From Sphingobium sp. AP50 (GTDB lineage: Bacteria; Pseudomonadota; Alphaproteobacteria; Sphingomonadales; Sphingomonadaceae): DNA of 64,000 nucleotides. Below are positions 27,610 to 36,280 of this stretch, in pieces. Under the pieces are notes generated by a model. It made no database searches. It had not been told where the DNA came from and saw only the letters and a program-made list of their open reading frames with translations. The stretch is taken from the NCBI RefSeq assembly GCF_900109095.1, contig NZ_FNYZ01000002.1, positions 348,165 to 412,164 of the forward strand, in the 5' to 3' direction. Each line of letters opens with the position of its first letter. Positions within the stretch are counted from its first letter, which is position 1. The translations under genes and the position numbers were made by a program.

Positions 27610-28626
27610 ATGAATCGTGCGGAAAAGATCGGCCTTGGCGTCGCGACGGTGGGACATGTCCTGCTGTTCGGGCTGCTGTCGGCCGGTTTCCTGGCCACTC
27701 CCAATCCGCTGAAGCTGAAGTCGCCGCCGATGGACGTGAGCCTGGTGGACGAGGTGGCGCTGCAATCGACGGCGCCGCAAGTGTCGACCCAGCCGCCCCC
27801 GCCCAGCGTCGCGCCGGAGCAGGGGCCGACGGAGGACGCCAAGCCGGCGCCCCAGCCCGAACCGGCACCCGAGCCGGAGCCGACGCCTGCGCCGCCCAAG
27901 CCGAAACCCACGCCTGCCCCGCCGCCGCCCAAACCGGTGGTGAAGGAGCAGCCGCCCAAGCCCAAGGAAAAGCCGGCGCCGCCCAAGAAGGAGGTCGCCA
28001 AGACCCCGGCGAAACCGAAGCCCAAGCCTGCACCGGAAAAACCGGCGCCCAAGGCCAAGCCCGCGCCCGAAAAGCCGGCGGCCAAGGCGAAGCCTGCGCC
28101 TGACAAGCCCAAGGCGGCGGCGAGCGCGCCAGCCAAGTCGAGCAAGAGCGATGCCAAGGCAAAAGCGGATGCACCCGCGCGGGCATCCGGCCAAGGCAAG
28201 GCGGACAAGCCCAAGGGTTCGTTGCTGGGCAAGGATTTCCTGAAGGGCATCGACACCAATGCCGATGCGCCGCGCAAACCTGCGCCACCACCGGCCGCGG
28301 CCATGGGACCGCAGCAGAAGGCGGCGCTGGATCGGGTGATCAGCGAGCAGATCTATCCGCATCTGCGGCTGCCGTCGGGCGCGGATGTCGAGCAACTTGT
28401 GGCGTTGCTGGACGTTAAGCTGGACCAGAACGGGCGTGTTCTGGGCAAACCGACCGTCATCGACGTACAGGGCGAGACGGCGAGCAACCGGCCGCAGGTT
28501 TCCGTCTACAAGGAACGGGCGATCCAGGCCGTGATGGCGGCATCGCCGTTCCGCAACCTGCCCCCCGAATATTATGAGCAATGGAAATGGCTCAAGCTAC
28601 GAGTGGATGCGAGGAAAGCACGATGA
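27610..28626 (+). CDS. tolA: Tol-Pal linker protein TolA
   Basis: A 338-residue protein anchored by an N-terminal span (about 10-30), then a long Pro/Lys/Ala-rich periplasmic stretch (about 58-215) built of PKP, PAPEKP and AKAKP repeats, and a C-terminal TonB-like domain (about 235-338) beginning ALDRVISEQIYPHLRLP. It bridges TolQR to Pal/TolB. The middle is low-complexity, which explains strong open frames on the other strand that are not genes. Stop overlaps the tolB start. Confidence 0.93.
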   Translation: MNRAEKIGLGVATVGHVLLFGLLSAGFLATPNPLKLKSPPMDVSLVDEVALQSTAPQVSTQPPPPSVAPEQGPTEDAKPAPQPEPAPEPEPTPAPPKPKPTPAPPPPKPVVKEQPPKPKEKPAPPKKEVAKTPAKPKPKPAPEKPAPKAKPAPEKPAAKAKPAPDKPKAAASAPAKSSKSDAKAKADAPARASGQGKADKPKGSLLGKDFLKGIDTNADAPRKPAPPPAAAMGPQQKAALDRVISEQIYPHLRLPSGADVEQLVALLDVKLDQNGRVLGKPTVIDVQGETASNRPQVSVYKERAIQAVMAASPFRNLPPEYYEQWKWLKLRVDARKAR

Positions 28627-29957
28627 CCAAGACACTCCTTCGCCGTTTGACGCTGGCTGCCGGCATGGTCGCGGTCGCGCTGGCTGCACCCGCCATGGCG
28701 CAATTGTCCGTCGATGTGACCGGCAATATCGACAGCAATCTGAAGATCGCGGTGCCCACCCTGCCCGCGCAGCAGGATGTCGCCACCCCGGCCGGCACTG
28801 CCAGCGAACTGGGCCGCAAGATCGCCGAAGTGATCGCGTCGGACCTGAAAGGGTCCGGCCTGTTCGATCCTTCGGGGCCGGGCGGCATGCCGGCCATCGC
28901 CTTCCCCGAAGTGACGAACCCGGTCTATGACAAATGGGGCGCCTATCAGGCGCTGGCGCAGGGCTTCGTCCGCACCACCGGCGGCGAGGCGGACATTACC
29001 GTGGGCTGTTACCTGTATGACGTGGCGTTGCATCAGGAACTGACGCGGCAGGGCTATGTCGTGGCACCGCGCGACTGGCGCCGGGCCGCGCATAAATGCG
29101 CCGACGCCATCTATGCCCGCCTGTCGGGCGAAAGCCCCTTCTTCGACAGTCGGATCGCCTATATCGCCGAGAGCGGCCCCAAGGGGAATCGCGTCAAGCG
29201 GCTCGCCATCATGGATTCTGACGGCGCCAATCACCGCTTCATCACCAATGGCCAGTCGATCGCGCTGACGCCGCGTTTCTCACCGGATTACAAGTCGATC
29301 GTCTATGTGAGCTATCTGGGCAGCCGGGTGCGCATCTATATCTATGACATCGGCACCGGGCAGCAGAAGCTGGTGACGGAAAGCAACAACACGACCTTCG
29401 CGCCGCGCTGGTCGCCCGATGGCCGCAACATTCTCTTCTCGATGGCGGTGGCGGGTAATACCGATATCTATCGCGTGTCGGCCAATGGCGGCGCGCCGGT
29501 GCGGCTGACGACATCGCCCGGCATCGACGTGGGCGGCAGCTATTCGCCGGACGGCCGGCAGATCGTGTTCGAAAGCGACCGGTCGGGCGGGCAGCAAATC
29601 TATGTCATGAACGCGGACGGTTCCAGCCAGCGGCGGATCAGCCATGGCGGTGGCCGCTATGCGACGCCCGAATGGAGCCCGCGCGGCGACCTGATCGCCT
29701 TCACCAAACTGTCGGGCGACTTCAAGGTGGCGGTGATGACGCCCAGCGGCGACAATGAGCGCATTCTGACCAATGGCTGGCAGGATGAGCAGCCGACCTG
29801 GTCGCCCAATGGCCGCGTACTGCAATTCTTCCGCACGACGCCCGGCAAGCAGGGCAGCAGTCAAGTGTGGCAGGTCGACCTGACGGGCGTGAACGAACGG
29901 CGCATCCCGACGCCGCTGAGCGGTTCCGACCCGGCCTGGGGGCCGTTGCTGCCCTAA
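28623..29957 (+). CDS. tolB: Tol-Pal periplasmic beta-propeller TolB
   Basis: A 444-residue periplasmic protein: signal peptide (1-27, ending APAMAQ), an N-terminal alpha/beta domain (about 30-165, with KIAEVIASDLKGSGLFDP) and a six-bladed propeller with repeated WSPDG/FSPDGRQIVF units. The start at 28623 gives a proper signal peptide and overlaps tolA by ATGA; a more upstream ATG in frame would spoil it. Binds Pal and is released by TolA. Confidence 0.97.
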   Translation: MTKTLLRRLTLAAGMVAVALAAPAMAQLSVDVTGNIDSNLKIAVPTLPAQQDVATPAGTASELGRKIAEVIASDLKGSGLFDPSGPGGMPAIAFPEVTNPVYDKWGAYQALAQGFVRTTGGEADITVGCYLYDVALHQELTRQGYVVAPRDWRRAAHKCADAIYARLSGESPFFDSRIAYIAESGPKGNRVKRLAIMDSDGANHRFITNGQSIALTPRFSPDYKSIVYVSYLGSRVRIYIYDIGTGQQKLVTESNNTTFAPRWSPDGRNILFSMAVAGNTDIYRVSANGGAPVRLTTSPGIDVGGSYSPDGRQIVFESDRSGGQQIYVMNADGSSQRRISHGGGRYATPEWSPRGDLIAFTKLSGDFKVAVMTPSGDNERILTNGWQDEQPTWSPNGRVLQFFRTTPGKQGSSQVWQVDLTGVNERRIPTPLSGSDPAWGPLLP

Positions 29958-30052
29958 GGGATACGGAACCTAATCGTCTTGACAGCGTAACGAAACTCAC
30001 GGACCCTGTCGCCGTTCCTACCAGCGGCTGACAGCGCAAAAAGGAGACCCCG

Positions 30053-30568
30053 ATGAAATTGTCCCGGACCGTGGTCATGGCCACTGCCATCATCGCGCTT
30101 GCCGCCTGCTCGAAGAAGCCGCCGGCCGAACTTCCCCCCGCCCCCGGCGGCACCGGTGGTACGACCGTGCCCAGCGGCCCCACCGGGCAGACCGGCCCGC
30201 GCAAGGGCAGCCAGGAGGATTTCATGGCCTCCGTCTCGTCCGACCGCATCTTCTTTGGCCTGGACCAATATGATGTCGATGCCGAGGATCAGGCGACGCT
30301 CCAGAGCCAGGCCGCCTGGTTGCAGCAGAATCCGTCGGTGCGCGTGACGATCGAAGGCCATGCCGACGAACGCGGCACCCGCGACTATAATATCGCGCTG
30401 GGCGAACGCCGCGCCAATGCGGCGAAGAATTACCTCGCCTCACTGGGGATCGATGCGGGCCGGATCACCACCGTCAGCTATGGCAAGGAACGGCCGGCGG
30501 CGCTGGGATCGGACGAAGCAAGCTGGGCGCAGAATCGCCGCGCGGTGACCGTGACCATCCAATATTGA
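30053..30568 (+). CDS. pal: Peptidoglycan-associated lipoprotein Pal
   Basis: A 171-residue outer-membrane lipoprotein. Lipobox IALAAC near residue 15-20 follows a short signal; a Pro/Gly linker leads to the OmpA-like peptidoglycan-binding domain with FGLDQYDVD, VTIEGHADERGTRDYNIALGERRANAAKNYL. A possible own promoter (TTGACA at 29979) lies in the 95-base gap after tolB. A strong terminator follows and ends the Tol-Pal block; no cpoB/ybgF gene is present before it. Confidence 0.97.
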   Translation: MKLSRTVVMATAIIALAACSKKPPAELPPAPGGTGGTTVPSGPTGQTGPRKGSQEDFMASVSSDRIFFGLDQYDVDAEDQATLQSQAAWLQQNPSVRVTIEGHADERGTRDYNIALGERRANAAKNYLASLGIDAGRITTVSYGKERPAALGSDEASWAQNRRAVTVTIQY

Positions 30569-30590
30569 GGGCTTCGCGCCTTTGAAGACG

Positions 30591-30626
30591 AAAAAGCCCG
30601 CCGGTCCTGTGACCGGCGGGCTTTTT
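30591..30626. terminator. Intrinsic terminator of the Tol-Pal operon
   Basis: AAAAAGCCCGCCGGTC (30591-30606), loop CTGT, GACCGGCGGGCTTTTT (30611-30626): a perfect 16-pair stem counting the A/T ends. Confidence 0.96.
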
Positions 30627-30677
30627 CATGGGCACCAACAAAGAGGCTGACAACCTGCCCAAATTGGCCGATAGCAT

Positions 30678-30692
30678 TTCCTATATATGGGA
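30678..30692. promoter_or_regulatory. Putative IclR-type operator upstream of the first iclR gene
   Basis: TTCCTATATATGGGA, CC-N7-GG core at 30680-30690, 36 bases before the regulator's ATG. A second dyad, CACCA-N3-TGGTG (30698-30710), lies beside it. Autoregulation is inferred. Confidence 0.5.
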
Positions 30693-30728
30693 CGCACCAC
30701 CAAGCTGGTGCGATCAGGGTAGGACAAG

Positions 30729-31502
30729 ATGCAGGACGGCGACGAAAAGCAGGAAACGGTGAAGGGTACGCAGACGCTGATGCGCGCGCTCGACATCATG
30801 GATGAGGTGATTGACGGGCCGATCCGCGCCGCCGATCTGGCGCGCAAGCTGGGCATGAGCAAGACGACGGCGCACCGGCTGGTGCAGGCGCTGAAATCGC
30901 GCAGCTATCTGTCGGTGACGCGGGACGGTTTCGCGCTCGGCCCCAAGCTGTTGCAACTGGGCGTGCTGGCGACCGAGCAAATCGACTATGTGCGCGTGGC
31001 CCGCCCCTTCATGGAATTGCTGTCCGAACGCACCAGTTTCTGCGTGTTCATCGGCAAGCGCGAGGGCGACTGGTCGCGCCATCTGGACCGGGTGACGGGG
31101 ACGCAGCGGCTGCGCGTCGCGACCGCGCCGGGCGACCGGCGGCCGATCGCCGAGACGGGTCTGGGCAAGGCGCTGTTGCTGGACGAAGAAGAAGGAACGT
31201 GGGAACGCCTCTATGTCGAGGCGAAGGACGGCAAGGCCAGCGCGCCGCAGATCGCCGCCTATGTCGAGGAAATGCGCGCCCACAAGGCGCGCGGCGAAGT
31301 GCTGCACGACAGCGAACTGGGCGATGGCGTGCGGTCGATCGCGGTGCCGGTGCGCGACGCCAAGGGGCAGATCTGCGTCGCCATATCGATCGCCAGCGCA
31401 GCCCATTATCTGACCGACGATGTCCGCCCGGCGCTGGCCGAGCAGGTGATGCGATCGGCCGAGCAGATCAGCGCCGCAGTGGGCTATAGCGGGCCGCGAT
31501 GA
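30729..31502 (+). CDS. IclR-family transcriptional regulator (first copy)
   Basis: A 257-residue regulator at the left border of the sugar locus. N-terminal winged helix-turn-helix (about 33-54, AADLARKLGMSKTTAHRLVQAL) and a C-terminal GAF-like effector domain (about 90-250, with RPIAETGLGKALLL and the IAVPVRDAKGQICVAISIAS strand). Family members such as KdgR control pectin genes and respond to small sugar acids. It is a paralogue of the IclR gene at 56543. It is transcribed away from pal and converges with the TonB-receptor gene. Confidence 0.9.
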   Translation: MQDGDEKQETVKGTQTLMRALDIMDEVIDGPIRAADLARKLGMSKTTAHRLVQALKSRSYLSVTRDGFALGPKLLQLGVLATEQIDYVRVARPFMELLSERTSFCVFIGKREGDWSRHLDRVTGTQRLRVATAPGDRRPIAETGLGKALLLDEEEGTWERLYVEAKDGKASAPQIAAYVEEMRAHKARGEVLHDSELGDGVRSIAVPVRDAKGQICVAISIASAAHYLTDDVRPALAEQVMRSAEQISAAVGYSGPR

Positions 31503-31639
31503 ATAGGATTTGTCGCGCTTAACTTCGCATATTTCCCGCGCATTTCGACATTTTCGATCCGATGTTGGAAATTATCTGACCCGCATGATGCCCTGCCCGG
31601 CATTATAGGGCGGGACTGTTGGATAGGACAGAAACCCCG

Positions 31640-31680
31640 AAAACAATGAGGGCGCGAACCGGTTGCCCGGCCGCGCCCTC
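31640..31680 (-). terminator. Terminator of the TonB-receptor gene
   Basis: GAGGGCGCG (31648-31656) pairs perfectly with CGCGCCCTC (31672-31680); on the - strand the hairpin is followed by ATTGTTTTC. It lies 22 bases beyond the receptor stop codon. Confidence 0.85.
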
Positions 31681-31701
31681 CAGTTTGGGGAGAGGGGAAA
31701 A

Positions 31702-34671
31702 TTACATCCGGTAGGTCACGCCGAAGGTGAAGGTGCGGCCGATCCGGGTTTCGAACAGCGTGTCCTGACGCTGGCTGTCGATATAGAGACGGTTCTGCTC
31801 GTCGGTCAGGTTCGTCGCTTCCAAGATGATCTTCAGCCGATCGGTGACATTGTAGCTGGCCGAGGCGTCCATGTAGAAGGTCTTGGCATTGCCCTGAAGG
31901 TCGCTGCCGGGCGAGGCCGGGATGCCGCGGATGAACTGGTCGCGGAAGTTGCCGGTGGTGCGGATGCTGAACTTGTCATCTTCATAATAGAGCGTGGCCG
32001 ACGCGGTGTTGGGCGACAGGCCGACAAGGTCCGCCGTGGTCGTCACGGTCGGCGTGCCGTTCACGCTGGCGAGGATGTAGTTAATCTTCGAGGTGACATG
32101 GGTGTAATTGGCCAGAACACCGAAATTGCTCAGGAACCCGTCGAAGAAGGTGAAGGGAATCTGGGCGTTCAGTTCGATGCCCTTCAGTTTGCCGCCCGGC
32201 GTGTTGAACGGCTGCGACACGGTGAACAGCTCATCCGGCGAGGTATTGCTGTTTTCCAGCAGCGCAACGGGCAGACCCAGCTGATTGAAGGGAATCTGGC
32301 TGTTCACATTCTGGATGAAGCTCTTGATATCCTTGTAGAAGAAGGCGGCCGAGAGCAGCGAACCGGGGCGGAAATACCATTCCAGGGCGACGTCGAAGGT
32401 GGTTGCGCGGATCGGGTCCAGGAACGGGTTGTTGATGTTGCCGACGCGCGTGACGGGATTGACGCCGCTGGTGGGAGTCAGCAGGCCGAGTTCCGGACGG
32501 GCCAGAACCTTCGCGCCGGAGAAGCGGACAAGGAGGTTGTCGATCGGCTCGATCACTATATTGGCCGAAGGCAGCCAGTCGTCATAGCTGTTCTTGGCGG
32601 CGGCATATTGGCCGGTCAGGCCGGTCGGCGAACTGGCGGCGGCCACCGCGATATAGCCCGAAGAGGACATGTCCGTCTTGACATAACGCACGCCGACATC
32701 GCCGCGTACGCCGAAGCCGATGGCGTTTTCCAGGTCGAAATTGGCCATGAGATAGCCGCTCATCACCTCTTCACGGACGCGGCTGCGGCCACCGCCACAT
32801 TCCACGCCGCAATAGCGGACATCGTCGAAGCCGAAGGTGCTGGCCCATTTCGCCGGGTCGATCGCCACCCAGCTGGACGGCGCGCCATTACCCCACAGCT
32901 TGTCCACGCCGCTGATGGTGGTGGTGATGTCGGCCAGCGTGGTGCCGGCCGGCAGGTCGCGCACGACGGTGTCGGCATTATAGGGGCGCAGGAAGGTGGA
33001 GAGGAAGTCGCTGCGCCGATATTGCGCGCCGCCGCGGATCGTCAGCGCGTCGCTGACCGTCCATTTCAGATTGGTTTCGGCGGTCATATTGTCGGTGGTG
33101 TTCTTCGACGGCTTGCCCTGGAAGCTGAAGCCGCCACGCACCGTGCCATTGACGGTCGGCGCATAGGAGAAGCTGGCGGGATCATTGACGTCGACACCGA
33201 AGCCCAGCTTGGGCGTCGAGCCGCCGTCGCGATAGTCGATCGAGAAACCGTCGGTGTCGATCGCGTCCATGAAGGTCTGTAGGCGGCTCTTGCCGTCCCA
33301 AACCGACTGGTTGAAGCCGACGATGCCGCTGACTTCGAGGCTGTCGTTCAGCTGGCGCTTATAGTTGATATTGGCCTGCTTGAAGGTCGAGACGAAGTGA
33401 TCGACCAGCCCTTCGGAACGGACGTCAACGCCGTCGAACAGGCCATAGACCAGCGAACCATTTTCATCGAACTCAATGTCCCGCACCGACGTCATCGGCT
33501 GGCCGAGGTTGGAGGCGTTGCGGGCGAAGGAAACGGCCGCGATATAATTGTCGCGACGGGTCACTTCGAACCGCGAATAGAGGAAATCGACCGAGATGTC
33601 GGTTTCGTCGTCGGGCTGGAACTGGAGCGTCAGCGAACCGCCAATGCGTTCCTGCTTCTGCTGGCTGTTGAGGTAACGCGGCAGGCGCGGCAGGAAGGCG
33701 CCGCTGCCTGCGACGCCCGGCAGATCGTCCCGGCGCAGATCCTGGATCGTCTGATAGGCGGCGGCATCGCTGGTGCGCGGATTGCCCGTGCTGCAATTTT
33801 CGGCGGTCACGCCGCGCAGGGCAAGCTGCTCGGGCGTCTGGCCGGCGGTGTTGATCGGCGCGCCCAGCGGCGAGCAGAAACCGCCATTGGTGTTGGCCGA
33901 CAGAATATCCACCGCCGAATAGCCAACTTCGCGCAGGTTGCGCTTCTGATAGGCGACCGAGCCGAGGATGCCGAAGCCGCTGTCGCCGAACTTCTTGGAA
34001 ATGAGCAGCGAGGCGCGCGGATCGGCCTTTTTCGACAGCTCATTATAGACGCCGCGCATGGTGGCGGCGAGGACGAAGTCTTCCTTCTGGTCCATCGGCT
34101 TGGGTGCGGAAAGGTCGACGGTGGCGCCGAGCGAGCCTTCCTCGACATCGGCCGAGGTGGTCTTGCGCACCGAAAGGGCCGAGAAGATTTCAGTCGGGAA
34201 GACGTTGAAGTCGAAGCTGCGGCCGTTATTGCCGGCACCATAGATATCCGACGAGCCGGTCTGCGACGTGCCTTCCATGCCGTTGATGCGGACGCGGGTG
34301 AAGCCGGCGCCAAGGCCACGGACGGAGATGTTGCGGCCTTCACCGCCGTCGCCACGGGCCAGCGCAATACCGGGCACGCGCTGCATCGATTCAGCCAGAT
34401 TGGAGTCGGGGAATTTACCGATATCCTCCGCTACGATCGAGTCGACGGCGGCGGCCTCGTTACGCTTCATGCCAAGCGCGCTGTTGAGCGAGGCGCGGAA
34501 ACCGGTGACGACGATATCGGCCGTTGCCTGATCGGCGGGCTGATCCGCTTGCGGCGCGGGCGGGGCTCCGGCAGGCTGATCCTGCGCGAGCGCCGGTGCG
34601 GCGACCAGCAGGGTTGAGGCGATCGCGAGGGCCGAACTGCGGCGAGCGAACGCGGAACGCAAAGACATCAT
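31702..34671 (-). CDS. TonB-dependent outer-membrane receptor (oligosaccharide uptake)
   Basis: A 989-residue receptor: signal peptide (about 1-28, ending APALAQ), Q/P-rich linker, plug domain (about 50-165, containing IVVTGFRASLNSALGMKR, GRNISVRGLGAGFTRVRINGMEG) and a 22-strand barrel ending in FGVTYRM. This is the large Caulobacter/Sphingomonas type used for plant oligosaccharides, not a siderophore receptor. Two adjacent ATGs (34671, 34668) follow GGGGAGGA; an earlier ATG lacks a ribosome site. Three copies of the proposed operator lie upstream, so it should be induced with the RG-I enzymes. Confidence 0.93.
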   Translation of the reverse strand: MMSLRSAFARRSSALAIASTLLVAAPALAQDQPAGAPPAPQADQPADQATADIVVTGFRASLNSALGMKRNEAAAVDSIVAEDIGKFPDSNLAESMQRVPGIALARGDGGEGRNISVRGLGAGFTRVRINGMEGTSQTGSSDIYGAGNNGRSFDFNVFPTEIFSALSVRKTTSADVEEGSLGATVDLSAPKPMDQKEDFVLAATMRGVYNELSKKADPRASLLISKKFGDSGFGILGSVAYQKRNLREVGYSAVDILSANTNGGFCSPLGAPINTAGQTPEQLALRGVTAENCSTGNPRTSDAAAYQTIQDLRRDDLPGVAGSGAFLPRLPRYLNSQQKQERIGGSLTLQFQPDDETDISVDFLYSRFEVTRRDNYIAAVSFARNASNLGQPMTSVRDIEFDENGSLVYGLFDGVDVRSEGLVDHFVSTFKQANINYKRQLNDSLEVSGIVGFNQSVWDGKSRLQTFMDAIDTDGFSIDYRDGGSTPKLGFGVDVNDPASFSYAPTVNGTVRGGFSFQGKPSKNTTDNMTAETNLKWTVSDALTIRGGAQYRRSDFLSTFLRPYNADTVVRDLPAGTTLADITTTISGVDKLWGNGAPSSWVAIDPAKWASTFGFDDVRYCGVECGGGRSRVREEVMSGYLMANFDLENAIGFGVRGDVGVRYVKTDMSSSGYIAVAAASSPTGLTGQYAAAKNSYDDWLPSANIVIEPIDNLLVRFSGAKVLARPELGLLTPTSGVNPVTRVGNINNPFLDPIRATTFDVALEWYFRPGSLLSAAFFYKDIKSFIQNVNSQIPFNQLGLPVALLENSNTSPDELFTVSQPFNTPGGKLKGIELNAQIPFTFFDGFLSNFGVLANYTHVTSKINYILASVNGTPTVTTTADLVGLSPNTASATLYYEDDKFSIRTTGNFRDQFIRGIPASPGSDLQGNAKTFYMDASASYNVTDRLKIILEATNLTDEQNRLYIDSQRQDTLFETRIGRTFTFGVTYRM

Positions 34672-34721
34672 ATATCCTCCCCTATGCACGGTCGCCCCCG
34701 CATCGGGTGGCGGCCTGAATG

Positions 34722-34736
34722 TTCCACTATGTGAAC
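34722..34736. promoter_or_regulatory. Putative IclR-type operator, TonB-receptor side
   Basis: TTCCACTATGTGAAC, 50 bases upstream of the receptor start; CC-N7-GA variant of the shared element. Confidence 0.5.
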
Positions 34737-34776
34737 TCTTGTGTCATCCTATAACGCTAGTCGGACAATTGCCAGA

Positions 34777-34813
34777 AAAATCATCATGTGATTTTCTATT
34801 TCACAATGTGGAC
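34777..34813. promoter_or_regulatory. Inverted repeat plus putative IclR-type operator in the divergent control region
   Basis: AAAATCA-N5-TGATTTT (34777-34795) is a clean dyad of a different type. It is followed at once by TTTCACAATGTGGAC (34799-34813), a TC-N7-GG copy of the shared element whose centre CACAATGTG is palindromic. This 400-base region (34672-35071) holds no gene; it separates the receptor from the CE12 gene. Confidence 0.5.
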
Positions 34814-34939
34814 CATTTTTGAGGCGTTGGCGGTGGGGCGTTCCACCAATGGGGATGCCACTATCGGCCGGAAACCGCCGACCGGCCTTGCCCGAACGGC
34901 TGGTGTCAGAAGGTCCGGTATCATGGATCAGATTATTTA

Positions 34940-34974
34940 TCCCTCTATATGGACAATGGGATTATTTAGAGGGA
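34940..34974. promoter_or_regulatory. Putative IclR-type operator overlapping an eight-base inverted repeat
   Basis: TCCCTCTATATGGAC (34940-34954) fits the CC-N7-GG element. Its left arm TCCCTCTA is exactly complementary to TAGAGGGA at 34967-34974, so the same bases could form a hairpin in RNA. Confidence 0.45.
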
Positions 34975-35013
34975 ATATATATCGACACGCCCCTGCACGG
35001 GCGGTTGATCTGA

Positions 35014-35051
35014 GGGGAGCGCTGCGGCTCCGTGGCGCTCCCCTTATTTTT
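35014..35051 (+). terminator. Intrinsic terminator inside the leader of the CE12-GH28 operon (possible attenuator)
   Basis: GGGGAGCGC (35014-35022) pairs perfectly with GCGCTCCCC (35035-35043), followed by TTATTTTT. No + strand gene lies upstream that would need it; the first coding start is only 21 bases after the T-run. Confidence 0.8.
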
Positions 35052-35071
35052 GCCTCTTTCGGATTGCCCTG

Positions 35072-36280
35072 ATGCCGATCGCCCCTGCCCTGGCGCTGAT
35101 GCTGACCACCGCCTCGCTGCCTGCAACGCAGAGCTTCGACCTGCGCCCTGAGTCGGCCGAACGGCAGCGCCTGTATGAAAAAGGCGGCCATGGCATGGAG
35201 CCGGGCGGCGACGCGCAGGCTTTCCTGTTTTCCGTGGCACTGCCCGAAGGCGACTATCGGGTGACGGTGCGGCTGGGCGACCGACGGCAAACAGGCGACA
35301 CCACGGTCAAGGCCGAGGCCCGGCGCCTGATGCTGAACCATGTCGCCACCCGCCGGGGCGAGGCGATCGAGCCTAGTTTTCTGGTCAATATCCGCACCCC
35401 GGCACTGGCCCCGCCGCCCGCCAATGCACCGGGCGGGGACAGAGTGCGGATCGATGCGCGCGATGCGCAGGAATATACATGGGACGAGAAGCTGACGCTG
35501 GAATTTCTGGGTCGGCCGACGGTGCAATCGGTCCGGATCGAACCGGTGACGGCGCCGACACTCTTTCTGGCCGGCGATTCGACCGTGACCGACCAATATG
35601 CCGAGCCAGCGGCGAGTTGGGGCCAGATGCTGCCCGCCATGCTGGACGATAATATCGTGGTCGCCAATCATGCCAAGTCGGGCGCGACGCTGAAATCCTT
35701 CCTGACCGACCTGCGATTCGACAAGCTGCTGTCGGGGATGAAGCCGGGCGACTGGCTGTTCATCCAGTTCGGCCATAATGACCAGAAGGCGGAATGGCCG
35801 CAAACCTATGCCGATGCGGCGACGACCTATCCCGCCTATCTCCGCGCCTATATGGCCGAGGCGCGGCGGCGCGGGGCGCATCCGGTGCTGGTGACATCGC
35901 CCGAACGGCGCAATTTCGATGCGCAGGGGAAGATCATCGATACGCTGGGCGCCTATGCGGCGGCGGTGCGCAAAGTCGCGGCGGAGGAGGACGTGCCGCT
36001 GATCGACCTGAATGCCGACAGCCGGGCCATCTATGAGGCATTGGGGCCGGAGGTGGCACCGACCGCCTTCAATGACGGGGGCAAAGACAAGACGCATCAT
36101 GACAATTATGGCGCCTGGCTGATGGCGAGCGCGGTGGCGGAACGGATCAGGGCGCAGGTGCCGGATCTGGCGGCGCATGTAGCGATGCCGGCCTTTGTGC
36201 CCGACCGGCCGCCCGCCGCCAGTGCGGTTGCGATCGCCCCCAGCCTGATCCGCAGCGACCAGCGGCCGGCAGGCAATTGA
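35072..36280 (+). CDS. Rhamnogalacturonan acetylesterase (CE12-type SGNH) with N-terminal accessory domain
   Basis: A 402-residue exported esterase predicted to remove acetyl groups from the galacturonate units of RG-I so that glycosidases can act. A short signal (about 1-19) precedes an all-beta carbohydrate-binding-like domain (about 21-160). The SGNH catalytic domain has GDST (S170), the FGHND block (233-237) and DKTHH (D339, H342). The other CE12-like protein at 58213 lacks the N-terminal domain. The ribosome site is weak. Its stop shares one base with the next gene's ATG. Confidence 0.88.
   Translation: MPIAPALALMLTTASLPATQSFDLRPESAERQRLYEKGGHGMEPGGDAQAFLFSVALPEGDYRVTVRLGDRRQTGDTTVKAEARRLMLNHVATRRGEAIEPSFLVNIRTPALAPPPANAPGGDRVRIDARDAQEYTWDEKLTLEFLGRPTVQSVRIEPVTAPTLFLAGDSTVTDQYAEPAASWGQMLPAMLDDNIVVANHAKSGATLKSFLTDLRFDKLLSGMKPGDWLFIQFGHNDQKAEWPQTYADAATTYPAYLRAYMAEARRRGAHPVLVTSPERRNFDAQGKIIDTLGAYAAAVRKVAAEEDVPLIDLNADSRAIYEALGPEVAPTAFNDGGKDKTHHDNYGAWLMASAVAERIRAQVPDLAAHVAMPAFVPDRPPAASAVAIAPSLIRSDQRPAGN

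Noticed and set aside
27474..28581. Open frames of 230-330 codons on the - strand over tolA
   Set aside because: Products are Gly/Leu/Arg or Ser/Ala repeats, a by-product of the Pro/Lys/Ala-rich tolA linker.
31663..34617. Two + strand open frames of about 540 and 400 codons
   Set aside because: Both are mirror frames of the TonB receptor, which has a signal peptide, plug and barrel.
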